A stretch of 64,000 bases of DNA from Ignavibacteria bacterium (GTDB lineage Bacteria > Bacteroidota > Ignavibacteria > Kapaibacteriales > UBA961): contig JADJXV010000028.1 in the NCBI GenBank assembly GCA_016720145.1, positions 124,001-188,000 on the forward strand, written 5' to 3'. Shown piece after piece: positions 54,415 through 62,922 of the stretch; the first letter of the stretch is position 1, and the number at the start of each line of letters is the position of its first letter. The notes beneath the pieces are model-generated. The model ran no database searches. It was not told the origin of the DNA and saw only the letters and a program-made list of their open reading frames with translations. The translations under genes and the position numbers were made by a program.

Positions 54415-57400
54415 ATGAAATTCAACCTAGTAGTTCTTTTTCTCTTTTGTATGTGCTGCTTTGCACAGTCCGCTTGTGTTGGTAATCCCGATATTCTCTG
54501 GCAAAAAACCCTCACCGCCGACACGCTGCCCATCCGCTCCATCGCGGTCGCTGAAGGTAAGTATGTGGCAGCGCTTAAAGGAAATCAGATCATTATTCTT
54601 GACTATGCGACCGGCGACTCGGTGACGGCGTTTGCTACTCCAAAAGAGATGTATGGGAATGATATTATTTTGGGGAAGGGTGGGGAGAGATTGTATGTGT
54701 TGGTGGTATCATCAGATAAATCTATCTGTTGGATGCGTGCTTGGGATATCGCCACAGGCGTACAATTGAAGGACATCAACATGGAATCTCTGGCGGGCTA
54801 CGGGATATCAGCACATCCAACGAGTTATATCATATCTTCATCTTTGAATGGCAAGATAATTGCCGTTCAGACAATATTGAAAATTTATTCCGGTAGCAGC
54901 TATGAGACGAGGAGTGTTACATCAATTTTCAATACCAATGACAGTACGATAAAAGTAAGAAATTCGATCAAACAGGATATCCCTTTTTCACACCATTCAC
55001 CAAAAGAGGCAGGAGATAAATTGCTTTCTGGTACTATAGGAATGCATGTATCTCAATCAGGAAATTACGTAGAAATTAATACCAGTGTCGATGGATTTTA
55101 CAGCCAACCGGGAGGCCCCGGGAAATATTATTCGTATCAGAATGCTTACATTACGAGTCTTATTCCTGCGCTTGCAAGTTATGGATATAATTCTACTATA
55201 CCGAGTTATAGATTTTCCTACGGTGACGATTTCCTTCTGCTCGGCAACCAACTCTACGACTTGCCGCCGACACGAGTGCTGCGTACAATCACCAAATCAG
55301 GTTTTGCTTTTCTTCCCGATGATAATCATCTCCTTGCTTTCAAAGCAGGTGGCGGCGTCGCTGCGATATCGAATATTGAACGCGACACGTGGGAGAAAGT
55401 CTTTTACGGTGATTTACTTACGGAAAATCTTATTCAGCCCGGAGCAGGATTCTCTTCCTTTGTAACGGCGACGGACACACGAATTACCCTTTGGAAAATT
55501 CCCGATACCCTCGAGCGTGCGACACTTACAGCCGGCTTTACGCAGTCGAAAGATACAATTCAAATCTATGATTCTGTTGAATTTACAAATACAACCTTTC
55601 CCTTTAAACGTGGCACGACCTATGAGTGGAATTTCGGTGACGGTTCGCCGGTGGCAACGACTACTTTTCCGGTGCATACTTTCACGCAGGCGGGCACATT
55701 TACCGTAACGCTCAGCGTGCGCGATACACTTGGTAATGTAAACAGCATTTCCAAAACCATTGTCGTCGATTTTCCCGCTCCCAATGCTCGATTTACGACC
55801 CTTTCCGACACGGCTTATGTTGCAAATATGGTAGCATTTACCAATCAATCAAGCCCGGTGCGTCCCGGCACGCACTATTCATGGGATTTTGGTGACGGTA
55901 GCGCTCTTTCGCAGGAAGTAAGTCCGGTGCATCAGTATTTTAGTATTGGTAACTACTCGGTGAAATTAGTAGTTCGAGATACGCTCGGCCGTACAAACAG
56001 CTTTTCGAAGCAACTCCTCGTTTTGCCTCAAATCGTGCCGAATGGCGCAGTGTGGGTGAATCATTTTCACACGCAGCGCATCAATTCACTTGCGTATTCG
56101 CCTGATGGAGGGTCGATTATTTCAGGAAGTAACGACGGGTATTCTCGGCTGTGGGATGGAAGTACGGGAAAGCAATTATTTATGCAAAATGTGGGGAGAA
56201 GTGTTTATTCTATAGCATTTACAAATGATAGTAAATCTGCTTTGGTCGCAAGTTATCAGATTACTGACAACTCGCCGGTCTATGTCAAAGGTTCAGTGGC
56301 GAAGTTCATTAAGTATGTGGACAGATGGGACGTCTCGCAGGATAGTTGGGAACGAAAACTTACGTGGAATATCGAATGTGTCTCTTGGGCTACCTACCAA
56401 TATATCACCCAAGCGACATTGGCGTCATCATTTTCAGCGAATAATACTTGGTTCTGCACAGGCGTAAATTTCACATCAATCTATGCAGATGTAATGACCG
56501 ATCCTACCACACAAACCAAGCAATATGGGAATATTTCCGTTACAAATTTGACAACAAATACATCAAGATATTTCGACCCGAAGCACACATCTAATCTTAG
56601 CACGAAAGATGCAACTTATTTGTTGTTACCAATTTATTCCACCCAAATTTCACCGGACAATCAATACTACGTTGTCTCACAAGCATCTCGATTTTATATC
56701 CGCGACCTACGCACCGACAGTATCTATCGCGATATTCCTCACCAAGCAACTCTTCTGCGTTTCTCCCCCGACAAATACCACTTACTCACAAACACAGGTC
56801 TCTGGGATATTTACGATTCTATTCTCGTGCAACCCGCTAAACTCCCGCAAGTCTTTGAATTTCATCCTGATGGAATACATGTCTTTACCATTCGACCAGA
56901 CTCAACAATTGGGATTTTTAATCTTACTTCCAACTCCTACGACTATCTCTATCCGAAGTATCCGAGAGCATTCACCTGTCTTGCCGTCGCGCCTGATGGC
57001 AAGCATATCGCGACGGGCGATAACAGCGGGTATATTAACGTTTGGAATGTGCCAGATACGCTCAAGTCTTCGATAAAAATAGACTTTCGCGCTCTTGCCT
57101 TCAAGCGCAGCGCCGTTAAAACATCTGATACGGTGGAATTTGCGAATACTACGCTTCCGGTCAATAATTCCTTCGATTATCTCTGGAATTTCGGCGACGG
57201 CACGACCTCCACCGAACGAGCGCCAAAACACCACTACCTCAAACCCGGGAAATATACCGTATCGCTTACTGCCTATACCAATGGAAATGTAGTCGATAGT
57301 ATCTCCAAAACGCAGTATATCACCGTGACGGGTCCGGCCGATGCTGATGAATCGCAAGCAGGACGCTATTCGACCGCGCTCAGCATCTCTCCCAATCCAA

Positions 57401-57621
57401 GTTACGCAGAAACGCAACTTCATATTACTCTCGCGCAGGCAAGTAATTACAATGTTAGGATTATGGATAATCTTGGTCGGGAAATTGCTCGGTGGGAAGA
57501 ACATTCCTCAACCGGCGAACATGTAATTCTGTGGAATGAGAATGTGCCGTCGGGTGTGTATTACTGCACGCTGAGTGTTGGCGGTGATGTACGGATGGTG
57601 CCGTTTGTCGTGGTGCGGTGA
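54415..57621 (+). CDS. PKD/WD40-like T9SS-exported protein 3 of 3
   Basis: 1068 residues, same order as protein 2: signal peptide (MKFNLVVLFLFCMCCFAQSA), propeller, two PKD domains (YEWNFGDGSPVATT, YSWDFGDGSALSQE), WD40-like blades, third PKD (YLWNFGDGTTSTERAP) and sorting domain (LSISPNPSYAETQLHITL ... VPSGVYYCTLSVGGDVRMVP). The segment ~100-265 (AHPTSYIISSSLNGK ... PGGPGKYYSYQN) is unlike the corresponding parts of proteins 1 and 2, whereas residues 25-95 and the last 500 are very close. It has its own promoter, so the three paralogues need not be one transcript. Confidence 0.87.
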   Translation: MKFNLVVLFLFCMCCFAQSACVGNPDILWQKTLTADTLPIRSIAVAEGKYVAALKGNQIIILDYATGDSVTAFATPKEMYGNDIILGKGGERLYVLVVSSDKSICWMRAWDIATGVQLKDINMESLAGYGISAHPTSYIISSSLNGKIIAVQTILKIYSGSSYETRSVTSIFNTNDSTIKVRNSIKQDIPFSHHSPKEAGDKLLSGTIGMHVSQSGNYVEINTSVDGFYSQPGGPGKYYSYQNAYITSLIPALASYGYNSTIPSYRFSYGDDFLLLGNQLYDLPPTRVLRTITKSGFAFLPDDNHLLAFKAGGGVAAISNIERDTWEKVFYGDLLTENLIQPGAGFSSFVTATDTRITLWKIPDTLERATLTAGFTQSKDTIQIYDSVEFTNTTFPFKRGTTYEWNFGDGSPVATTTFPVHTFTQAGTFTVTLSVRDTLGNVNSISKTIVVDFPAPNARFTTLSDTAYVANMVAFTNQSSPVRPGTHYSWDFGDGSALSQEVSPVHQYFSIGNYSVKLVVRDTLGRTNSFSKQLLVLPQIVPNGAVWVNHFHTQRINSLAYSPDGGSIISGSNDGYSRLWDGSTGKQLFMQNVGRSVYSIAFTNDSKSALVASYQITDNSPVYVKGSVAKFIKYVDRWDVSQDSWERKLTWNIECVSWATYQYITQATLASSFSANNTWFCTGVNFTSIYADVMTDPTTQTKQYGNISVTNLTTNTSRYFDPKHTSNLSTKDATYLLLPIYSTQISPDNQYYVVSQASRFYIRDLRTDSIYRDIPHQATLLRFSPDKYHLLTNTGLWDIYDSILVQPAKLPQVFEFHPDGIHVFTIRPDSTIGIFNLTSNSYDYLYPKYPRAFTCLAVAPDGKHIATGDNSGYINVWNVPDTLKSSIKIDFRALAFKRSAVKTSDTVEFANTTLPVNNSFDYLWNFGDGTTSTERAPKHHYLKPGKYTVSLTAYTNGNVVDSISKTQYITVTGPADADESQAGRYSTALSISPNPSYAETQLHITLAQASNYNVRIMDNLGREIARWEEHSSTGEHVILWNENVPSGVYYCTLSVGGDVRMVPFVVVR

Positions 57622-57690
57622 GAATGAATTCGCATCTGCCATAGATCGTGGAGTCTGATACTTGAGGTAGAGTTCGGGATTCGATATATC

Positions 57691-58272
57691 ATGAAGTCAA
57701 AATTTTCACACCATCAAATAAACCTATACGTTGATTTTATGCAAGTTGAACCAAAAATTGTCCCTATATTTGCAAAAAAACTTTTCGCTTTTCAGGACGA
57801 TGGCGAATTAAATGAGCTTAGACGCTTATTACTGCTATGGAATGACCCTACTTATTTGTATGAATTTGTTACTTTACACAAAAGCGACGCTCCTAAAGAT
57901 AAATCTACACGAGAAGTAGTTCGGCAGATCATTGAAGATGCCAATGAAATAGATACGTTACTAAAAAGACTTATTACAACTAAGCACAGAAGCTTAGGGG
58001 AATTTTTCAAGCCTCTCCATAATCAAGAATATAGAATTCTTGAGTTATCAAAACAAAAAGGCAGAAATAACTATTTGCGTATCTATGCACTCAGGATTGA
58101 TGTCGATTGTTATGTAATTACAGGCGGAGCAATCAAATTCACACATCTAATGAAAGAAAGACCGCATACAGCAAAAGAATTACTGAAAATAGAACAACGT
58201 AGAAATTACTTGATCGACTGTGGAGTTAGCGACGCTGATTCATTTTATGAACTACTCATCGAACTACAATGA
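57691..58272 (+). CDS. Putative RelE/HigB-like toxin of a TAC module
   Basis: 193 residues, no signal. The N-terminal ~95 residues are helical (VEPKIVPIFAKKLFAFQDDG). The C-terminal half, FFKPLHNQEYRILELSKQKG ... YLRIYALRIDVDCYVITGGA ... FTHLMKERPHTAKELLKIEQ, has the beta-rich plus helical pattern of HigB/RelE-fold toxins, including a basic patch. It is longer than classic HigB (~110 residues). The start of the HTH gene overlaps its stop (ATGA). The toxin assignment rests on that fold pattern and on gene order (toxin, HTH antitoxin, SecB-like protein), not on a recognised catalytic residue. Confidence 0.6.
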   Translation: MKSKFSHHQINLYVDFMQVEPKIVPIFAKKLFAFQDDGELNELRRLLLLWNDPTYLYEFVTLHKSDAPKDKSTREVVRQIIEDANEIDTLLKRLITTKHRSLGEFFKPLHNQEYRILELSKQKGRNNYLRIYALRIDVDCYVITGGAIKFTHLMKERPHTAKELLKIEQRRNYLIDCGVSDADSFYELLIELQ

Positions 58273-58727
58273 CAAACAAAGAAAAATTCATGCAATTAGT
58301 GTCTTGGGAGGAAACTTCAACTCTTAAAGATGTAAAACAGCGCATCAAGCACCGCGCAATGCTGCGGGAATCGCAAGAAATTGCGTTGAAGGTCTTAGAG
58401 CGTTTGGAAGAAATCGGCTGGACTCAAAAGGATTTAGCCGAGAAGATGGGTGTAACGCCACAATACGTGAATAAAATTGTCCGTGGGAAAGAAAATTTCA
58501 CCCTTGAAATGCAAATTAAATTACAAACGATACTAGATATTCCTATCCTTGCGACGTATTATGAGGATAAACTTCAAAATTTGGATGAGTCAATTCAAAT
58601 TGGCGAACATATTGAAAAACATATTGTTACGAATCAGCCAACCAAAGAACCTGAATATAGTAATGCTACAATAATAATTCCTATTTCAACAATATCGAAA
58701 GTATTTTATAGCAGGAAGGTGAGTTAA
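58269..58727 (+). CDS. HTH (XRE) antitoxin-like regulator with C-terminal extension
   Basis: 152 residues. Xre-type helix-turn-helix at ~41-92 (EIGWTQKDLAEKMGVTPQYV, then NKIVRGKENFTLEMQIKLQT). The last ~55 residues form an extension (TKEPEYSNATIIIPISTISK, then VFYSRKVS) rich in exposed-looking Ile, Val, Phe and Tyr. In TAC systems such an extension is the chaperone-addiction segment, which makes the antitoxin depend on a SecB-like chaperone. It overlaps the upstream gene by 4 bases and its final TAA adjoins the next ATG. Probably autoregulates the operon. Confidence 0.8.
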   Translation: MTNKEKFMQLVSWEETSTLKDVKQRIKHRAMLRESQEIALKVLERLEEIGWTQKDLAEKMGVTPQYVNKIVRGKENFTLEMQIKLQTILDIPILATYYEDKLQNLDESIQIGEHIEKHIVTNQPTKEPEYSNATIIIPISTISKVFYSRKVS

Positions 58728-59188
58728 TGGAAAACGAATTTAGAATAGGTTTTACTCTGCAAAGTATAAAAAATGAACAGTTTGCCCTTTTTAATGAGAA
58801 CTATGTTTATACAGATGAGGGTATTTTCAGTGTGGGTGTTGAAGTAAAAATAAGCGAGGATAAACGAATAGGAGTATTTCTGCAATCTCAATATCTACAA
58901 GGAGATAGAGTAGTAATTAAGATTGTGGTAAGTTGCCATTTTATAATTAATGATGAATCATGGATATCTTTTTTAGACATTGAAGAATCAAATATTGTTA
59001 TACCTCAAGATGTGTTAGCGTATTTAGTGTTGGTAACGGCTGGCACAACAAGAGGGATTTTATTTGCAAAAACTGAAGGAACTGTTTTTTCCACAGTTAT
59101 CTTTCCGGCAATTGATGGAAGTGAACTGATAAAAGAAGATGCAAAAATTCCCCTCAAAACTAAAAATGGCTATTCAAGCAATGTTTAG
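58727..59188 (+). CDS. SecB-like chaperone of a toxin-antitoxin-chaperone module
   Basis: 153 residues. Resembles SecB-like proteins of Bacteroidota: an N-terminal strand set (FRIGFTLQSIKNEQFALFNE), a central IKIVVSCHFIINDESW strand, and the C-terminal helix and turn LAYLVLVTAGTTRGILFAKT followed by FSTVIFPAIDGSELI. This is where SecB has its ...RG-T-P...L.P.N motif. No signal peptide, so cytoplasmic. It starts on the last base of the HTH gene, so the three genes are strictly coupled. Assignment is by motif memory; confidence is moderate. Confidence 0.6.
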   Translation: MENEFRIGFTLQSIKNEQFALFNENYVYTDEGIFSVGVEVKISEDKRIGVFLQSQYLQGDRVVIKIVVSCHFIINDESWISFLDIEESNIVIPQDVLAYLVLVTAGTTRGILFAKTEGTVFSTVIFPAIDGSELIKEDAKIPLKTKNGYSSNV

Positions 59189-59478
59189 TATCTGTAAACA
59201 ACCCGGTAAACTCTGCCTAATATACTGAAATTCAACCATTTATACTGATCAATGTCGAAGTCTCTCTTTCCCAAATAGAGGTTAAATCTATCCATTTATT
59301 TCATAACCGGCACTATGGATGCATTATCCGAAAGCATAATTGTCTCGTAATGTTTTACTGACATAGCGAATAGTACAGTGCACATTATCACTCAAACAGC
59401 AATTCCCTTGAGAATCGCTAATTTTGCAGATAATTATGCAATTTACAACAACGACGGCGCGGCTTTCCCCCCGAAATT
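59189..59478. other. Intergenic region upstream of engB
   Basis: No gene recognised. A TAATTTTG (59419-59426) matches the Bacteroidota -7 element, 52 bases before the engB start. Confidence 0.5.
59419..59426 (+). promoter_or_regulatory. Bacteroidota-type -7 element (TAATTTTG) before engB
   Basis: Exact TAnnTTTG match; a TTG lies ~10 bases upstream and no clear -33 TTTG is seen. Confidence 0.45.
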
Positions 59479-60075
59479 ATGATGAAAATCCTCGAAGCTA
59501 TCTATCTTATCAGCACGACATCCGAAGCGCAATTTCCGATCAGTACCTTGCCAGAAGTGGCTTTTATCGGACGTTCGAATGTCGGTAAATCTTCGCTGCT
59601 TAATAGTATTGTCTCCCGAAAAAATCTTGCACGTATTAGTTCTACTCCCGGCAAAACCCAACAGATCAACTTCTTCGGTATTGAACAAAAATGGGTGTTC
59701 GCCGATCTTCCCGGCTTTGGCTATGCGATCATTTCTAAAGAAAAACGCAACGAATAGACGAAATTTAACTACACCTATCTCGAAAAACGACCTCAACTTG
59801 CGCTTGTTTGTATGCTTATCGACAGTCGGCACGACCCGATGGACAGCGACCTCTCGCTTATCGAATGGCTCGAAAATCAAGGTCGTAAGTTTGTCATTAT
59901 CCTCACCAAAACCGATAAAATTTCCCCTCGACTCCGTGAAGAACGCAAAAAGCAAATTCAAGGTGCTGTCCAGTTTTGCGACTTTTGTGTGGATGTATTG
60001 CCGTATTCTGCTATCAGTGGCGAAGGACGTGAATCGCTGTGGGGAATCATAAAACGCGAAGCAGTGGTGAGCTGA
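59479..60075 (+). CDS. engB: Ribosome-biogenesis GTPase EngB (YihA/YsxC), in-frame amber codon at 59755
   Basis: A 198-codon frame with one internal TAG. Before it: G1 GRSNVGKSS (31-39), the STPGKTQQINFF G2 region and G3 DLPGFGY (76-82). Right after KEKRNE comes TAG (codon 93), then, in the same frame, TKFNYTYLEKRPQLALVCML, G4 TKTD and the C-terminal SAISGEGRESLW. At the amber position relatives have a conserved Trp, so TGG to TAG is the simplest event. EngB is normally essential for 50S assembly. As sequenced, only the first 92 residues would be made unless the codon is read through, or it is a base error. Confidence 0.85.
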
Positions 60076-60184
60076 GAATTAGGTATCTGTTCAGCATTTT
60101 TCAGCGTAACACTTCCTGTCGTCTTTGCGATATATTCACATGATCGGTATGTCAAATACTCCATAACTGTTCAAGTTTATTCTG

Positions 60185-61117
60185 ATGTACAAAAGTATCC
60201 CTTCAGAAATCAAAAAATATACGCTCGACCCGACCCTTCATGCCTTGCACAAGTTGAATAGTACAAGTGCAAATTTCGGAATGGACAATACCAGCGAATT
60301 ACTCGATGGTGGATTTGGCTTGTATTCTACTGTCAATACCAAGCGTAGTATTGGTCCTGCAAAAACAGAATATTATCGTATAGGACTCATTCGCTCGGGA
60401 ACTGCGAAGTATTCTATTGGGTTAGAAACGTTTCAACCTGTTCGTAACACCATTGTTTTTGGTGTTCCGGGTCAGGTTTTTTCACTCCAAGAGCCAACTG
60501 AAGATTTCTTTGCTTACTACATGCTGTTTTCTGAAGATTTTATATCAGAGACACTTTTACCCGGAAAATACAGAGTACAATATCCGTTCATACACTACGA
60601 AGGTGTGCAGTGTTTCCAAATGACGGAAGAAGAAGGTACCGAAATCGAATCGCTGTTTTTCAAAATTAATGATGAAATCATGGCTCAGAATGACGATGTA
60701 AGCAGAGCAATACAACTTTACATCCATTTGATTCTCATCAATGCAGGTCGGAATTATGCCCGAAGTTTTCCGTCTGCTTCCGAACAATCCGGTGACAGTA
60801 GTATTCTCTTTACCCGGTTTGTAAAATTAGTCAGTAAACATTTTCTCACTGTACAAAAAGTATCGGCGTACGCGGATATGCTCTATGTATCGGCTGACCA
60901 CCTCAATAGAGCAATTAAATCTTATTCTCTCAAAACAGCACACGAGCTTATTGATGAAATGATTACAACCGAAGCAAAAGCATATTTACGGTACTCTCAG
61001 TACACAATATCGGAAATTGCCTATCTTCTCAATTTCACTGATCCTTCGCATTTCAACAAGTTTTTCAAAAAAATTACTAACTCCACGCCAAATCAATACC
61101 GCAACAAATCGGAATAA
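60185..61117 (+). CDS. AraC-family transcriptional regulator
   Basis: 310 residues. N-terminal cupin-like sensor part (~30-160; RIGLIRSGTAKYSIGLETFQ, FVFGVPGQVFSLQEP-like segment) and C-terminal double HTH (~215-310): KVSAYADMLYVSADHLNRAI and TISEIAYLLNFTDPSHFNKF, ending FKKITNSTPNQYR, which is diagnostic for AraC/XylS. Cytoplasmic DNA-binding regulator. It precedes the SnoaL-like gene in the same direction by 106 bases, which is a reasonable candidate target. Confidence 0.92.
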   Translation: MYKSIPSEIKKYTLDPTLHALHKLNSTSANFGMDNTSELLDGGFGLYSTVNTKRSIGPAKTEYYRIGLIRSGTAKYSIGLETFQPVRNTIVFGVPGQVFSLQEPTEDFFAYYMLFSEDFISETLLPGKYRVQYPFIHYEGVQCFQMTEEEGTEIESLFFKINDEIMAQNDDVSRAIQLYIHLILINAGRNYARSFPSASEQSGDSSILFTRFVKLVSKHFLTVQKVSAYADMLYVSADHLNRAIKSYSLKTAHELIDEMITTEAKAYLRYSQYTISEIAYLLNFTDPSHFNKFFKKITNSTPNQYRNKSE

Positions 61118-61165
61118 GACCATACAAAGTCGGTTTTGAACAATATTTGTACTTCGAGTGGTGCT

Positions 61166-61173
61166 TAATTTTG
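61166..61173 (+). promoter_or_regulatory. Bacteroidota-type -7 element (TAATTTTG) before the SnoaL-like gene
   Basis: Exact TAnnTTTG match 50 bases upstream of the ATG at 61224. Confidence 0.5.
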
Positions 61174-61223
61174 CACTTGTAATTTGAGTGGGTTTATTAA
61201 CGTACAAACAGAAGGATCACAGC

Positions 61224-61630
61224 ATGACGACAGAACAAAACAAAGCCATCGTAACCCGTGTAAATAAAGAATTTATAGAGGGTGGAAACATGAACACGTT
61301 CCATGAAATATTTGCTCCGAATTTCATTAACTATACAGCACCGGCGGGAACGCCGAATGGTCCCGACGGTGTACTCTATTTCTTTAATCATCTCCTCAAG
61401 CCGGCATTCCCGGATTTGAAAGTAGTGATACACGATCAAATTGCCGAGGGTGACAAAGTAACGACCAGGAAATCATTTCATGCCACACATAAAGGGGAAT
61501 TTTTCGGTGTCGCACCGACAAATAAACAGGTTGTGATGGAAGTAATCGATATAATTGAATTACACAATGGTAAATATATCTCGCATTGGGGATATTAGAT
61601 ATGAATGCCGTGATGACACAGCTTACATAG
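61224..61630 (+). CDS. SnoaL-like ester cyclase family protein, frame disrupted near 61590
   Basis: The ATG at 61224 follows GAAGGA by 7 bases. The first frame stops at 61598 after ...NGKYISHWGY. Adding one base to the GGGG run at ~61587-61590 gives HWGILDMNAVMTQLT ending at 61630, which matches the family's normal C-terminus (HWG.xD...m.QL). SnoaL-like motifs: EIFAPNFINYTAPAGTPNGP, FPDLKVVIHDQIAEGDKVTT and FFGVAPTNKQVVMEVIDIIE. Members are small cone-shaped enzymes or binding proteins of varied substrate. A terminator follows 27 bases later. Confidence 0.8.
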
Positions 61631-61656
61631 CAGATACAGATATTCTGAGAGTTTTG

Positions 61657-61695
61657 ACCCGTATTGATTGTAAAATATCAATACGGGTTTTTTTA
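61657..61695 (+). terminator. Rho-independent terminator
   Basis: acccgtattgat (61657-61668) pairs with atcaatacgggt (61677-61688), followed by a T run. It lies just after the SnoaL-like gene. Confidence 0.92.
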
Positions 61696-62051
61696 TGTAG
61701 TATAAAACAATGATACTTATTCAGACTAATCAATACGGAAAGCGTACAACTAAAAGAACAATTTATATGATCTTCAGATGGATATTTAGAGAGCAGTTCG
61801 ATGATTAAATCTTCTTATCGAGAGATTTTGGTGCATTAAATTATACCATGAATTTTTGCCAACTTGTATATCTACTCTTAAACACGTAGTTTGCAATGAG
61901 AAGAATAGTTTTTTGAAATCAACGTTCTTTTAAGGCGAATTGCTCGTCCTCCACTTTTGAGCTAAAGTAAGGTCGTCTATAAATCTGCAAGTAAACTAAA
62001 TTTTTGTTATGAGCAATTAATTCAATACATTACATTACACTGACTACTCGT
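61696..62051. other. Intergenic region, nothing recognised
   Basis: About 355 A/T-rich bases with no gene, repeat family or clear promoter element that I can see. Confidence 0.5.
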
Positions 62052-62639
62052 ATGAAACCTACAGCCTCCCCACAATTCTCCTTATCCCGCTGGACACGTG
62101 CTACCTTTTGGGGTTGGCTGCTTGGTGTTGTTTTCATCCTTATGTTGTCGTCGTTTTTGGACTCTATCGGTATCGAGAATATGCAATTTTATCTCGGTAT
62201 TGGTATGGGCGCAGGAGTGGGATTCACTCAATGGCTTACGCTCCGACGTTGGATACGAGTGAGGTTACATTGGATATGGTATTCGATTATAGGTATGGGT
62301 ATCCCTTTTATTATCATGGATTTATTAGTTCCCAAATCTGTTAGTTACAAGATTCAATTCTCGATGGCATTCGGCGCTCTTACCGTTGGGTGGCTCCAAT
62401 CCAATCTTCTCAATGCACAAAAAAAGCATGCGAGTGTATGGATGGTGGGTTCGCTCCTCGGTTGGACCGCCGCCGCACTCACCGTACAGGCAATCGATTA
62501 TACAATGAAACTCAAGCCCACTATCACCTCTAATCTCCTCCTTGCAGCCATCAATCTGTCTCTCATCCTCGCCGGTGGGATCGTCCTTGGGTTAATTACA
62601 GGTAAAGCATTGAAGAAAATTATCGTGAAGGATGAATAG
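62052..62639 (+). CDS. Hypothetical multi-pass membrane protein
   Basis: 195 residues with about six hydrophobic segments (FWGWLLGVVFILMLSSFLDS, QFYLGIGMGAGVGFTQWLTL, WYSIIGMGIPFIIMDLLV, MAFGALTVGWLQS, MVGSLLGWTAAALTVQAI, AAINLSLILAGGIVLGLITG). Glycine patterns repeat every ~60 residues, suggesting an internal duplication of a two-helix unit. No known family recognised, although the QW.vLR motif resembles small cyanobacterial and Bacteroidota membrane proteins of unknown function. Inner membrane expected. Confidence 0.72.
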   Translation: MKPTASPQFSLSRWTRATFWGWLLGVVFILMLSSFLDSIGIENMQFYLGIGMGAGVGFTQWLTLRRWIRVRLHWIWYSIIGMGIPFIIMDLLVPKSVSYKIQFSMAFGALTVGWLQSNLLNAQKKHASVWMVGSLLGWTAAALTVQAIDYTMKLKPTITSNLLLAAINLSLILAGGIVLGLITGKALKKIIVKDE

Positions 62640-62922
62640 CAATCGATTCATTCTTTTACATCGTCAAGCCATGCCTAACTACTTTCAGAAGCTAGACTTG
62701 GCCGGAAATGTGTGAGACGTTAATGGTCTGAATACATCTGCTTGGTCACGAACGTGAATCATATCATCAGTCAGGACTACATGTATTCATGATAGTCATA
62801 ACGGGATTTGAACGAATACAATTTGCTCAATTCATAAAGGAAGAAGACCTGGTTATCATAATGTAAATAAGATAGTTACATAATTTTAAATGCGATAAAA
62901 CTGAAATCTTAAACAGAGAATT

